A stretch of DNA of 64,000 nucleotides. Origin: Enemella dayhoffiae. GTDB taxonomy: Bacteria > Actinomycetota > Actinomycetes > Propionibacteriales > Propionibacteriaceae. Shown in pieces: positions 31,975-40,491 of this stretch; positions within the stretch are counted from its first letter, which is position 1, and each line of letters begins with the position of its first letter. A program made the position numbers and the translations under genes. The stretch covers positions 62,001-126,000 of the forward strand of contig NZ_NMVQ01000047.1 of the NCBI RefSeq assembly GCF_002250625.1, in the 5' to 3' direction. Below the pieces are notes generated by a model. It saw only the letters and a program-made list of their open reading frames with translations. It was not told the DNA's origin and ran no database searches.

Positions 31975-32639
31975 GTGACCGCCGCTTCTCGGAACGACCG
32001 TTCGCCGCCGGCTCCCTGGTCGGCCTTCGCGCCTTCCGGGTGGACGGGCTCGGCCGTCTGACGGGGGTGCGGTATCAGCGGGTGTGGCACCCGGGTGTCA
32101 ACGAGGCCGAGTGCGTCCCGCGTGACGACAGCCTGGCCATGTTCAACTTAACCACCATCTTTAACCCCCTCGCCTCGATCCGACTGAGCGGAATCACAGG
32201 TTCACCCGCCGAAGAGAAGACCCGCACCGACGACGAAAAGGTGTTGTGGGAGCGACCCGAGCCGGAACTCGACCTGCCAGAGCCCCCGCATCAGCTGGCT
32301 GGCATGGATTGCACGTGCGGCTTCTATGCCTACTTCGACGGGCGCAACGACTACTACAGCGAGGGAATCACCCACGACCTCATGGTGTCGGGAATTATCG
32401 AGGGCTACGGGGTCTGCACTGTCGGCTCCCGGGGATTCCGCGCCTCCAAGGCACGACTCCTCGCCCTCATTGCCGACAATCCCGATGATCTGGCCCGTCA
32501 CGCCGTCGCCTATGCCCGGCTGAGGAAGCTCTACCCCGACGTGCCTTGGTACGACACCGAGGTCGACGCCATCACCGCCCATCCCCTCAGCGACATGCTG
32601 CCCGCCCCGGACAGCCCCGACTTCTGGACGCGCTCATGA
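31971..32639 (+). CDS. Unknown phage protein, 222 aa
   Basis: ATG 31971. The middle has two Cys (MDCTCGFYAYFDG) and DYYSEGITHDLMVSGIIEGYG then VCTVGSRGFRASKARLLALI. This pattern, with a CxC and an aromatic-rich strand, recurs in phage proteins of unknown role. C-terminal residues are acidic and Pro-rich. The stop overlaps the following small membrane gene. Confidence 0.65.
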   Translation: MSDRRFSERPFAAGSLVGLRAFRVDGLGRLTGVRYQRVWHPGVNEAECVPRDDSLAMFNLTTIFNPLASIRLSGITGSPAEEKTRTDDEKVLWERPEPELDLPEPPHQLAGMDCTCGFYAYFDGRNDYYSEGITHDLMVSGIIEGYGVCTVGSRGFRASKARLLALIADNPDDLARHAVAYARLRKLYPDVPWYDTEVDAITAHPLSDMLPAPDSPDFWTRS

Positions 32640-32788
32640 CCACCCTGCATCCGGTTGAACAGGTACGGGGCGGTGCCGTCAGATTTCGCCACATCGTCCT
32701 GGGTGCCGCGGTGGTTGCTGCGGCCTGGAGCACGCCGCTGGCGTGGCTCGCAATCGTCGGAAGTGCTGTCGAGGAAGGAGACCGATGA
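32636..32788 (+). CDS. Small membrane protein, 50 aa
   Basis: ATG 32636 overlaps the previous stop. One or two short hydrophobic stretches (IVLGAAVVAAAWSTPLAWLA) lie between charged ends. The stop overlaps the next ATG. Unknown role. Confidence 0.5.
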   Translation: MTTLHPVEQVRGGAVRFRHIVLGAAVVAAAWSTPLAWLAIVGSAVEEGDR

Positions 32789-32916
32789 TGCCTGACCGAT
32801 TCCCGCAGCGGCCGGACCGCGCTATCCGGGACTGGGTCGCCTATCTCGCGTTCGCGTTCCTGGCCGGCGTGGTGGTGTACGCGGTGCTCGCAGCGTTGGG
32901 ACTGGTGCCGGCATGA
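32785..32916 (+). CDS. Small membrane protein, 43 aa
   Basis: ATG 32785 (or 32788) after GAAGGAG. A basic N-terminus MMPDRFPQRPDRAIRDW is followed by one TM (VAYLAFAFLAGVVVYAVLAA). Unknown role; another member of the chained small membrane genes of this region. Confidence 0.5.
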   Translation: MMPDRFPQRPDRAIRDWVAYLAFAFLAGVVVYAVLAALGLVPA

Positions 32917-32926
32917 GGAGGTCTCG

Positions 32927-33106
32927 ATGATCCCGTACATCTGCTCCGGTTGCGGAGACCGCTGGTGGAGCGAATCGGAATTCGCGACCCACCTGTGCCT
33001 GTGCGCCTGCCAGCACCTGCCCGAGGAGCACGAGGACCGCCCCGGCCATTACCCCGGCGCCTGCCGTGCCTGCACCTGCTCCGCCTACATCGAGGAGGAC
33101 CGATGA
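32927..33106 (+). CDS. Cys-rich small protein (zinc-binding), 59 aa
   Basis: ATG 32927 follows GAGGAGG. The N-terminus has CSGCGDRWW, and nine Cys in total with two later CxC-type groups (LCLCAC, CRACTC) and nearby His. Zinc binding is likely. The stop overlaps the DUF3310 start. Confidence 0.55.
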   Translation: MIPYICSGCGDRWWSESEFATHLCLCACQHLPEEHEDRPGHYPGACRACTCSAYIEEDR

Positions 33107-33510
33107 GCAACAACGTGGACCACCCGCCGCACTACACCGCGCACCCATCCGGGGTCGAGTGCATCCAGATCACCGAACACATGGGCTTCAGCCTGGGTAA
33201 CGCCGTCAAGTACATCTGGCGCGCTGACCTCAAGGGCGACGCCGTCGAGGATCTCCGCAAGGCGCGCTGGTACATCGATCGCGAGCTGCAACGCATCGCT
33301 CCGGGGGAACCGTGGCGTGTGCCGCTCAGTGACGACGAGGAGCGGAAGGTGTCGGCAGTCCGCCGCGACTGCCCCGAGGGATACGTGGTGGTGAAACTGC
33401 CGAGCTGGGCTCCTGCTGAAGCGCGGTGGTGGCGAGAGTGTGGGGCCGTCGCCGAGGAGGAGTTAATCGAGGCCACTGCAAGGGCCCTCGAAGCGCGAGG
33501 GGTAAAGTGA
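33103..33510 (+). CDS. DUF3310 nucleotide-kinase-like protein
   Basis: A 135-aa protein. VDHPPHYTAHPSGVECIQIT and GNAVKYIWRADLKG, then DLRKARWYIDREL, are the family's conserved blocks. DUF3310 proteins are widespread in phages and related to nucleotide metabolism proteins, without a proven reaction. ATG 33103 overlaps the preceding stop. Confidence 0.85.
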   Translation: MSNNVDHPPHYTAHPSGVECIQITEHMGFSLGNAVKYIWRADLKGDAVEDLRKARWYIDRELQRIAPGEPWRVPLSDDEERKVSAVRRDCPEGYVVVKLPSWAPAEARWWRECGAVAEEELIEATARALEARGVK

Positions 33511-34142
33511 TGCTGAGGTACACCGTACGCCCCATCACCGGATGGGACGGCCCCCGCACCGACCACTTCAGCCGACGTTCCCGGCACACCTTCAAGGCGA
33601 CATGGTCGTCCACGCTCGACCTTCTCGAGCGGGAGCTCGGTCAGCTCGACGCGACCGAGGTGGTGCTGCAGGTCGATGTCCGCGATCGCGACATTCGCAA
33701 CGACGGCCAGCTCCGCGCCAACGCCGCCCCCACCGATCCTGGCGTGCGCATGCTGTTCGACTCCAGGCACGGGCCGCTGACCTACCAGTGCGACAGCTGC
33801 TCCTACTGGCAGCACAACGTCCGCTCGATCGCGCTCGGCCTCGAAGCGCTCCGCGCTGTCGACCGGTACGCCATCAACGCCGTGGCCGGCCAGCAGTACA
33901 AGGGCTACCGCGAGATCACCGCGGGCGCGGTTGATGCACCACTTGATCGCCTCGACGCGTACAGCGTCCTGAGCTACTGGTCCGGTGTCGAGGTCACACC
34001 GGGCGAGTCTGCTCAATCACTGATGGCGCGCTGGAAAGAGGCTCGCCGACGATCGCACCCTGACCTGCACAACGGCGACCGGACCGCCTGGGATGCCGTC
34101 GAGCGTGCCGCTCGGGTGCTCGGCCTAGGGGGTGCGCGATGA
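33510..34142 (+). CDS. J-domain-like phage protein
   Basis: A 210-aa protein. The first 100 residues are beta-rich with CDSCSYWQHN, a small Cys pair. The C-terminal 60 residues form a J-domain-like unit, with WKEARRRSHPDLHNGDRTAW carrying the HPD tripeptide that stimulates DnaK. It may recruit host DnaK to the phage replication complex, as known for other J-proteins; this is inference. ATG 33510 overlaps the DUF3310 stop (TGATG). Confidence 0.7.
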   Translation: MLRYTVRPITGWDGPRTDHFSRRSRHTFKATWSSTLDLLERELGQLDATEVVLQVDVRDRDIRNDGQLRANAAPTDPGVRMLFDSRHGPLTYQCDSCSYWQHNVRSIALGLEALRAVDRYAINAVAGQQYKGYREITAGAVDAPLDRLDAYSVLSYWSGVEVTPGESAQSLMARWKEARRRSHPDLHNGDRTAWDAVERAARVLGLGGAR

Positions 34143-34555
34143 GTAACCACGACCCCGTGACTGACCATGCCCGCCACGCGCTGCAGATGCACACCAGCGA
34201 GGACACCGCAGCGCTCATCTACACCGGACTCGCCATCGCCGACGCCATCAACCGCCTCGCCGACGTGCTCACCCAACCCGACGCCGACCCCGAGTCCACA
34301 CCCATCACCTGCTCCGGCGTGCTCGACCTGGACCACAAACTCCGCTGCCCCATGCCCCACCCACTCACCGAAGCCGAACTCAACCAGTGGACCCGGGCCA
34401 TGCCCGACCTCGCCGACCAGAACGGGCACACCTGGCACTACATGGACACCCGGGGCGGCGTCACCGACTGGACCAACGCCCAGGGTGATCGCCTTGACTC
34501 CGACCAGCTCGTCGACCGCCACAGCCCACTCCACGCCCAGCGGGGTGACCGATGA
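34139..34555 (+). CDS. Unknown phage protein, 138 aa
   Basis: ATG 34139 overlaps the previous stop. Helical N-terminus (HARHALQMHTSEDTAALIYT), then a Cys pair (ITCSGVLDLDHKLRC) with His, and aromatic residues (HTWHYMDTRGGVTDW). It overlaps the methyltransferase start by 4 nt. No family recognised. Confidence 0.6.
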   Translation: MSNHDPVTDHARHALQMHTSEDTAALIYTGLAIADAINRLADVLTQPDADPESTPITCSGVLDLDHKLRCPMPHPLTEAELNQWTRAMPDLADQNGHTWHYMDTRGGVTDWTNAQGDRLDSDQLVDRHSPLHAQRGDR

Positions 34556-36174
34556 GCCTCACCCTGACAGACATCTTCGCTGGCGCGGGTGGGTCGAGCA
34601 CCGGGGCGATCGCCGTGCCCGGCGTCGAAGTCGCGCTCGCCGCCAACCACTGGCAACTTGCCGTCGATGTGCACAACTCCAACCACCCGACCACCGACCA
34701 CGCCTGCGTCGACCTGCACATGGAGGATCCGCGCAACTTCCCCCGCACCGACATCCTCTGGGCCAGCCCGGAATGCACCAAGTGGAGCCTGGCCAACAGC
34801 AAAGCCAAGGCCCTGTCACGGGAGATGGGTGGCGACCCGACTCTGTTCGACGACATCCCCACCGACCTCGAAACCGCTGAACAGGAAGAGATCAACCGCT
34901 CCCGCCTGCTCATGTTCGACGTGCTCCGCTTCGTCGAGCACCACCGCTACCGGATGGTCATGGTCGAGAACGTCGTCGACATCGCCACCCAACCGAAGTA
35001 CGCGGCCGCCTGGTCCGCGTGGCGCCGCGGGCTCGACAAGCTCGGGTACGCCTTCCGGGTCGTGTCACTCAACTCGATGCACGCCCAGCTCGGCGGCCTG
35101 CCCGCACCCCAGTCACGCGACCGCCTCTACATCGTCGCGTGGCCCAAGGGGGAGAAGGCGCCCGACATCGACCGGGCACTCCGCCCGCCGGCCTGGTGTA
35201 GCCGCTGTGAGGCTGTGGTGGAATCCCAGCAGGCATGGAAGCCCGGCCGCATTGTCGGCCGCTACCGAGCCCAGTACGTCTACGCCTGCGGCCGATGCGG
35301 CAATGTCGTCGAGCCTGGCTGGCTGCCCGCCTCCCATGCCATCGACTGGAGCCTTCCCGCCGAACGGATCGCGGACCGTGCCAGACCCCTGTCGCCGAAG
35401 ACGATGGCGCGCATCCGCGAAGGGCTCCGTCGCTACGGCGGGCCGGTCCACCTCGAGGCCGGCGGCAATCAGTACGACTCGATGGACCCGAAGCACCGCC
35501 AGCACGGCAGCCCGACCGGCTACCTGCGAGCATGGCCCGTCGGCGAACCGCTACGGACGCTGCACACTGCGCCGACCAAGGGGCTGGCCATTCCCTTCAT
35601 CCTGGATCGGCGCGGTGAGTACCGAGTCCGGGATCTCGAATCGCCATTGAGCACGATCACCGCGAACGAGACCACGAAGGCGCTCCTGATTCCGGTCGAA
35701 GGCCGGGACGGCAAGCGCGCCAGCTCATCCCACGAGCCGATGAGGACGCAGACGACCCGCAGCGAGACCGGCCTGCTCGTGCCGTACTACTCCGCGAGCG
35801 AGACCGCGAAGCCGACCGAGTATCCGATCGGCACCCTGACCACCGTCGACCGGTACGCCCTGGTCATGGACAACAACCACGCCAATCGAGCGCGGCCCGC
35901 GTCCGAGCCGATGCCGACACTGACCACAGCGACGACGAAGGCGGTCATGGACGGTGAGCGCCGCGACGTCCAGGTGGTCACCGACGACGACGTGATGGCG
36001 TGCCGGTTCCGGATGCTGGAGCCGTCCGAGATCGCTGCCGGTATGGCATTCCCCGGCGACTACCAGTGGGCTGGCACCAAGCGGGAGCGTGTGAAGCTCG
36101 CCGGGAACGCGGTCACCCCACCCGCTGCCCGCGACCTGGTGTCTGTGGTCGCTGACGCACTGGGGGCGGCATGA
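34552..36174 (+). CDS. Orphan DNA cytosine-5 methyltransferase
   Basis: A 540-aa enzyme. Motif I is DIFAGAGGSS, motif VI is ENVVD, motif VIII is QSRDRLYIV and motif X is GNAVTPPAARDL. Motif IV reads SPECTKWS rather than the usual PPC, as in some phage types. An inserted zinc-like region has CSRCEAVV and CGRCGNVV. No restriction enzyme gene is adjacent, so it probably modifies phage DNA to escape host restriction. Confidence 0.9.
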   Translation: MSLTLTDIFAGAGGSSTGAIAVPGVEVALAANHWQLAVDVHNSNHPTTDHACVDLHMEDPRNFPRTDILWASPECTKWSLANSKAKALSREMGGDPTLFDDIPTDLETAEQEEINRSRLLMFDVLRFVEHHRYRMVMVENVVDIATQPKYAAAWSAWRRGLDKLGYAFRVVSLNSMHAQLGGLPAPQSRDRLYIVAWPKGEKAPDIDRALRPPAWCSRCEAVVESQQAWKPGRIVGRYRAQYVYACGRCGNVVEPGWLPASHAIDWSLPAERIADRARPLSPKTMARIREGLRRYGGPVHLEAGGNQYDSMDPKHRQHGSPTGYLRAWPVGEPLRTLHTAPTKGLAIPFILDRRGEYRVRDLESPLSTITANETTKALLIPVEGRDGKRASSSHEPMRTQTTRSETGLLVPYYSASETAKPTEYPIGTLTTVDRYALVMDNNHANRARPASEPMPTLTTATTKAVMDGERRDVQVVTDDDVMACRFRMLEPSEIAAGMAFPGDYQWAGTKRERVKLAGNAVTPPAARDLVSVVADALGAA

Positions 36175-36458
36175 GCGAACCGCTACCCGAGTACGTACAC
36201 CAGACACTCCCCATCGCTCGCCTCAAGAAGGCAATCGAGCAGATCGAGATGGCCGAGCGGCAGGACGACCCACAGGTGAAGCTCGAGCTCCTGCGGGCCG
36301 CGGATGACTCGTGCATGTACGCCCGCAGGTCGGCCGAGTCTCTCATGGCGATGTGGCGAGGGCTGAACGAGCGCGCCGAGGAGTTGCGACGACGGCTCGA
36401 CGATGAAGCACGCGCCGGCCGGCCGGGACAGGACTCGCTGTTTGAGGAGGCATCGTGA
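36171..36458 (+). CDS. Unknown helical protein, 95 aa
   Basis: ATG 36171 overlaps the methyltransferase stop. It is almost all helical and charged (LKKAIEQIEMAERQDDP, LNERAEELRRRLDDEARAG) and may form a coiled coil. It overlaps the next gene by 4 nt. No family recognised. Confidence 0.55.
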   Translation: MSEPLPEYVHQTLPIARLKKAIEQIEMAERQDDPQVKLELLRAADDSCMYARRSAESLMAMWRGLNERAEELRRRLDDEARAGRPGQDSLFEEAS

Positions 36459-36778
36459 GCGATCTTTTCGACGGGGCCTACCAGCCGCAATCGCCACCAC
36501 CAGATCCGTACGCCGGACTATCAGCGAGCGCCCGGCAGAACCTCAAGCGCCGCGAGAAGGCCACGCAGCGAATTGCGATCGGGATTCACCCGCTCAGAGA
36601 CCGTGCGTTGGCCGAGCCCGGGGAGACGTGCGGCACATGTGCCCACCGCGTCCAGGTCGGCGGCCACGCCAGGCCGTACCCGAAGTGTGACCTTGTCCCG
36701 ATCACCAGTGGACCGGGCACCGACTGTCGAGCCGGCTGGCCCGCCTGCGCCGACTGGGAAGCGTCAGCAGGCCCCTGA
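36455..36778 (+). CDS. Unknown Cys-containing protein, 107 aa
   Basis: GTG 36455. A helical middle (LKRREKATQRIAIGIHP) is followed by CGTCAHRVQVGG, a later KCDLVPI, then a C-terminal DCRAGWPACADW. Six Cys suggest a zinc site. This pattern is common in actinophages beside the helicase gene. No function known. Confidence 0.6.
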   Translation: MSDLFDGAYQPQSPPPDPYAGLSASARQNLKRREKATQRIAIGIHPLRDRALAEPGETCGTCAHRVQVGGHARPYPKCDLVPITSGPGTDCRAGWPACADWEASAGP

Positions 36779-36826
36779 CGGCAGGCCCCCGATGTCCGCC
36801 TGCCCAAGCCCCACCAAGGAGCCCAC

Positions 36827-38500
36827 GTGACCACCAGCTGGAACGACCTCTGGCAACAACCACCAGCCCGCCGCCCCACCCCAGCTGGCCCACTTCAACC
36901 ACCCGGCGAAGCCACCGCCTACGCCCAGAAGGCCCTCGCCCTCGAATGCGCCGAACTAGCCAGCACCCCTGAAGGGGGGCGCAACCACACGCTCAACATC
37001 GCCGCGTTCAACATCGGCCAACTCATCGCGGCCGGCCACCTCGGCGAGCAGGACGCGCGCACCCACCTCACCAACGCAGCCCGCCAAGCCGGCCTCACCG
37101 ACATCGAGATCCAACGCACCCTCAACTCCGGACTCCGCGGCGGCCATCGCTCCGGACCGCGTCAGGTCGAGCAGCTCCCCGAGGGTTGGACCGTCACCGA
37201 AGTGTCCGCCGAGGAACTGCACGCCGAAGCGGCCGCACCCGCCGCCACCGACCAGGACCCGTTCTGGGACTCCAGACCCGTCCTCCAGCACATCCGTGCG
37301 TTCGCCCACGCCCGCCTCACCAGCCCCTGGTCCATGCTCGGTGTCACCCTCATCCGCACCCTCGCCTGCATCCCACCCCACGTGGTCCTCCCGCCCCTGA
37401 TCGGCGGCCCCGGCAGCCTCAACCTGTTCCTCGCGATCGTGGGGCCCTCCGGTGTCGGCAAGGGCGCCACCGAGGCCGCCGCCACCGACGGCGTACGCCA
37501 ACCCCACGAGGTCTACACCGCCACTGTGGGCTCCGGCGAGGGCATTGCCCACCAGTACGCCAAGCGCGTCCGTGGTGGTGCGCAGGAGACCGTCCGCCAA
37601 TCCGTCGTCTTCTCCGTCCCTGAGATCGACACCCTCGGCGGCCTCAATGCCCGCCAGGGCTCCACCCTCATGCCCCAGCTCCGCTCAGCTTTCTCCGGCG
37701 AAACCCTCGGCTTCGGGTACGCCGACGCCCAGAAACGCCTCATCATCGACCGCCACACCTACCGCCTCGGCCTGATCGTGGGCGTCCAGCCCGGCCGCGC
37801 CCACACTCTGCTCAATGACGCCGACGGCGGCACCCCGCAGCGCTTCATCTGGCTCCCCGCCACCGACCCCACGATCAACCCCGAGCCCGACGAGGCGCCC
37901 CCGCCCTGGAACGTCCGCGGCTGGACCTGGCGCCCCGAGCTCGGCACCACCCGCGACACCGACGGCCGCTACCAACTCACCGTCCCTGACCAGGTCGCCA
38001 CCACCATCCGCGAGGCCCACGTCGCCCGAGCCCGCGGTCAGGGGGACGCCCTCGACGGCCACTCCCTGTTCGCTCGCGAGAAGGTCGCCCAGGCTCTCGC
38101 CCTCCTCGACGACCGGCAGGAGATGAGCCTGGAGGACTGGGAGCTCGCCGGTCACGTCATGGCGATGTCCGACTGGACCCGCGCGAACGTCCAGGCCACC
38201 CTCACGCGCAGCAGTCGTGAGGCCGACCAGCGCCGGGCCGAACGTGACGCCCGCCGCGCCGACGTCATCGACAACACCCGCGCGGAGCTGCAGGTCGACC
38301 GGGCCGCCAAGCAGCTCCTGAGGCGGCTCGACAAGGCCGACGACTGGCTCAGCCAGGGGCGGCTGCAGAACAGTCTGCGGGGCGATCTTCGGCCGCTGTA
38401 TGACGAGGTGCTCGACCGCCTGCGGGATGCGCACGCGATCGAGATCGAGACCCGAAATGCAGGCGGTCAGGAGGTGACCTATGTGCGCAGCCACCGCTGA
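36827..38500 (+). CDS. Phage primase/helicase-type P-loop ATPase
   Basis: A 557-aa replication protein. Residues about 28-110 resemble a primase C-terminal helical domain (ALALECAELASTPEGGRNHTLN and RTLNSGLRGG). An AAA/RecA-like ATPase follows with Walker A GPSGVGKGA at about 207, a VVFSVPEIDTLGG Walker B-like strand and VGVQPGR. The C-terminus is a winged-helix-like region. With the separate prim-pol it would supply priming and unwinding. GTG 36827. It ends 8 nt before the iterons at 38509. Confidence 0.8.
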   Translation: MTTSWNDLWQQPPARRPTPAGPLQPPGEATAYAQKALALECAELASTPEGGRNHTLNIAAFNIGQLIAAGHLGEQDARTHLTNAARQAGLTDIEIQRTLNSGLRGGHRSGPRQVEQLPEGWTVTEVSAEELHAEAAAPAATDQDPFWDSRPVLQHIRAFAHARLTSPWSMLGVTLIRTLACIPPHVVLPPLIGGPGSLNLFLAIVGPSGVGKGATEAAATDGVRQPHEVYTATVGSGEGIAHQYAKRVRGGAQETVRQSVVFSVPEIDTLGGLNARQGSTLMPQLRSAFSGETLGFGYADAQKRLIIDRHTYRLGLIVGVQPGRAHTLLNDADGGTPQRFIWLPATDPTINPEPDEAPPPWNVRGWTWRPELGTTRDTDGRYQLTVPDQVATTIREAHVARARGQGDALDGHSLFAREKVAQALALLDDRQEMSLEDWELAGHVMAMSDWTRANVQATLTRSSREADQRRAERDARRADVIDNTRAELQVDRAAKQLLRRLDKADDWLSQGRLQNSLRGDLRPLYDEVLDRLRDAHAIEIETRNAGGQEVTYVRSHR

Positions 38501-38508
38501 GCCCAAGG

Positions 38509-38695
38509 GGTTAGGACGGGTTAGGACGGTCCTAACCCTCTCAGCACATTCGTCTCTCATCTTTCCTACCGCAAAGATGAGAAACAGCCTCTCACTAGTA
38601 TTTATGAGAAAAATTGTCTTTCCTGTATCCGCGCGAGGCTCACATCTTCGTACGGCCGGTCCTAACCCCCCGATTTGTCCTAACCCGTCCTACCC
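38509..38695. other. Putative phage replication origin (iterons, hairpin, AT-rich core)
   Basis: Five perfect copies of GGTTAGGAC or its complement lie at 38509-38517, 38519-38527, 38529-38537, 38659-38667 and 38677-38685; a one-base variant is at 38687-38695. The second and third form a 21-bp perfect palindrome at 38518-38538. Between the clusters is TCTCATCTTT-N8-AAAGATGAGA (about 38553-38581) and a locally AT-rich stretch to about 38630, unusual in this GC-rich phage. Position right after the helicase gene supports an origin; a regulator site is the alternative. Confidence 0.65.
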
Positions 38696-38713
38696 CCTCA
38701 CGAGGCCCTAGCC

Positions 38714-39097
38714 ATGGACCGCCAACACCACCACCTCCTCACCCACGCACGACCCCGCCCCATGCCCTGGCACGCCCGACCCAACACCTGCCTCAACTGC
38801 GGCTGGACCACCTGGTACGCCCCACCCCTCATCACCGGCTGGAACCCCGCACAGCCCGGCCCGCGCATCCAGGTCGACCCCACCCCCATCAGCGAAGCCA
38901 CCGCCGACCAACTCGACCGACCCACCTACTGGCTCACCCAGGCCATCACCGACCCCACCCGCTACGTCCTCCGCCCACGCCACCAACCACCCCTCACCGG
39001 CCTCACCGACCGCGGTGACCTCCTCCCCGAGCACCGGTGCCACCAACCCGAAGTCACCCCCACCATCCCGTCCCGACTCCCCGAGGAGACCCCATGA
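38714..39097 (+). CDS. His/Cys-rich phage protein, 127 aa
   Basis: ATG 38714 opens a Pro/His-rich protein with NTCLNCGWTTWYAPP, a CxxC knuckle, and DRPTYWLTQAI. It overlaps the next gene by 4 nt. It looks like a small DNA-associated or structural zinc protein; not recognised. Confidence 0.55.
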   Translation: MDRQHHHLLTHARPRPMPWHARPNTCLNCGWTTWYAPPLITGWNPAQPGPRIQVDPTPISEATADQLDRPTYWLTQAITDPTRYVLRPRHQPPLTGLTDRGDLLPEHRCHQPEVTPTIPSRLPEETP

Positions 39098-39963
39098 CCG
39101 ACGAGTCCGAGCTGTGCCGCTGGGAGGACGACGGCGGCTGGTGCGTCGAGCCGCCCGAGCCGTCGAGACAGCGGCCCACCTTCGACTTCGACGAGAGCCC
39201 GGCTCGCACCACCAGGGAGCGGCTCGAGCAGATCCCCGACCTCGTGGCCCAGGTGGTGCTCACCATCGGTGCACCCAATCCGGGCGATGAGGTCGGGCGC
39301 ACCCCGCGGGTCCCTGGATCCCGACCGCCGATCGACCTGGGCGTCCTCGACCTGCTCCGAACCCATGACCACCGCGACGAGGACCACTCGAGCGCTCCCC
39401 TCATCCGCCTGGGTGAGTGCTCACGACTGGTGTGGCAGTCCCTCGATGTCGAGGCTCGCCAGCGCCACCCGCAGCCCTGCGGAGAGCTGGCATGGCGCAC
39501 CGAGGCGTCCTGGCTGGCGAACGTGTGGAGCGAGGCCCAGCTCGTCCTCGATCTGGCCGACATGGACTGGATCGAGTCCGAGGTGCGTGAGATCCATGCG
39601 GCCCTCCGCTCGGCGGCGAGGCTTCGCCGTGAGCCGGCGTACGCCTGCCCGCGGTGCGCCGGGTCGATGGTGCTGACCTGGTCCGGCTCGGTACTCGAGT
39701 GCGTTGACTGCAGGCACACCGAGCGCACCGATCTCGAGTCCCGCTACCGCAGGCGCTCGCCCATGCCGACGTCGCTGATCGTCAGCGAGTTCTCCCACCT
39801 CGGGGTCACCGCGCCTCGGCTGTGGCAGTGGAAGCGGCGCCGCAAGATCACCTGCGCCGAGACGCCGGCTGGATCACGAGAGTCCTGGTTCTGGCCATGG
39901 GATGTGCTCCTGCTCGCATCACCCGACATCGCCGAAGCGGTGGCGCGCCGTGAGTCCGCATGA
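39094..39963 (+). CDS. Zinc-ribbon plus HTH phage protein
   Basis: A 289-aa protein. Helical first half, then a zinc ribbon CPRCAGSM and CVDCRHTE, then a MerR/HTH-like segment LGVTAPRLWQWKRRRKITC with FWPWDVLLLA. Such proteins occur before the HNH/terminase block in actinophages and are likely DNA-binding; a late-gene regulator role is inference. ATG 39094 after CCGAGGAGAC. Confidence 0.65.
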   Translation: MTDESELCRWEDDGGWCVEPPEPSRQRPTFDFDESPARTTRERLEQIPDLVAQVVLTIGAPNPGDEVGRTPRVPGSRPPIDLGVLDLLRTHDHRDEDHSSAPLIRLGECSRLVWQSLDVEARQRHPQPCGELAWRTEASWLANVWSEAQLVLDLADMDWIESEVREIHAALRSAARLRREPAYACPRCAGSMVLTWSGSVLECVDCRHTERTDLESRYRRRSPMPTSLIVSEFSHLGVTAPRLWQWKRRRKITCAETPAGSRESWFWPWDVLLLASPDIAEAVARRESA

Positions 39964-40034
39964 AATCACACCACTGTGATTTCGATCTGCTACCCTGACA
40001 ACCGAGCGCATCGTCATGCCCTGGTCCGAGTGGC

Positions 40035-40181
40035 CTAGCGAAGCATCGACCACACGATCACGCCGACGATGATCGCCACCAGCGCGATCACTCCGTACAA
40101 CGCGAGTTGGCATCCGAACGCAAGCTGCGCTACTCCCGCCGCCCGGTGAGCGCGCCGCAGATTCTTCTGCTGATCGTCCAT
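40035..40181 (-). CDS. Small membrane protein on the opposite strand, 48 aa
   Basis: A leftward frame in the 237-bp gap before the HNH gene: MDDQQKNLRRAHRAAGVAQL, then a TM helix ALVAIIVGVIVWSML. The charged N-terminus plus clean TM looks coding, but no clear ribosome site is seen. The rest of the gap (39964-40034) shows no gene. Confidence 0.4.
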   Translation of the reverse strand: MDDQQKNLRRAHRAAGVAQLAFGCQLALYGVIALVAIIVGVIVWSMLR

Positions 40182-40200
40182 GACGTGAGTCTAGGGGGCC

Positions 40201-40491
40201 ATGATGCCTCGACCCGGGTCCACCACCGACCGCGGTTACGGCAGCACCCATCAGCTGCTCAAGGCCGATTGGCAGCGACGCATCGATGCCGGCACCCGAG
40301 TCCTGTGCCATGCGACCACCTGTCTCCACCCAGGTCAGCCCATCACTGGGCGAGCGTGGGACCTCGGCCATACGCCGGATCGAACCTCGTACACCGGGCC
40401 AGAGCACCAGGACTGCAACCGAGCCGACGGTGGGCGCCGGGCCCACGCGCCACACGTCACGCCGATCTACCGAACCTGGGGGGCACCATGA
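40201..40491 (+). CDS. HNH endonuclease
   Basis: A 96-aa nuclease. CHATTCLHPGQPITG supplies the zinc Cys pair, AWDLGHTPDRT the catalytic His, and GPEHQDCNRADGG the closing H-x-x-C-N of the HNH fold. Such small HNH proteins lie next to terminase genes and can aid DNA cleavage at packaging. ATG 40201 or 40204. The stop overlaps the next gene. Confidence 0.85.
   Translation: MMPRPGSTTDRGYGSTHQLLKADWQRRIDAGTRVLCHATTCLHPGQPITGRAWDLGHTPDRTSYTGPEHQDCNRADGGRRAHAPHVTPIYRTWGAP

Noticed and set aside
34552-36174. A restriction-modification system
   Set aside because: No restriction endonuclease is adjacent; the HNH at 40201 belongs to the packaging block.
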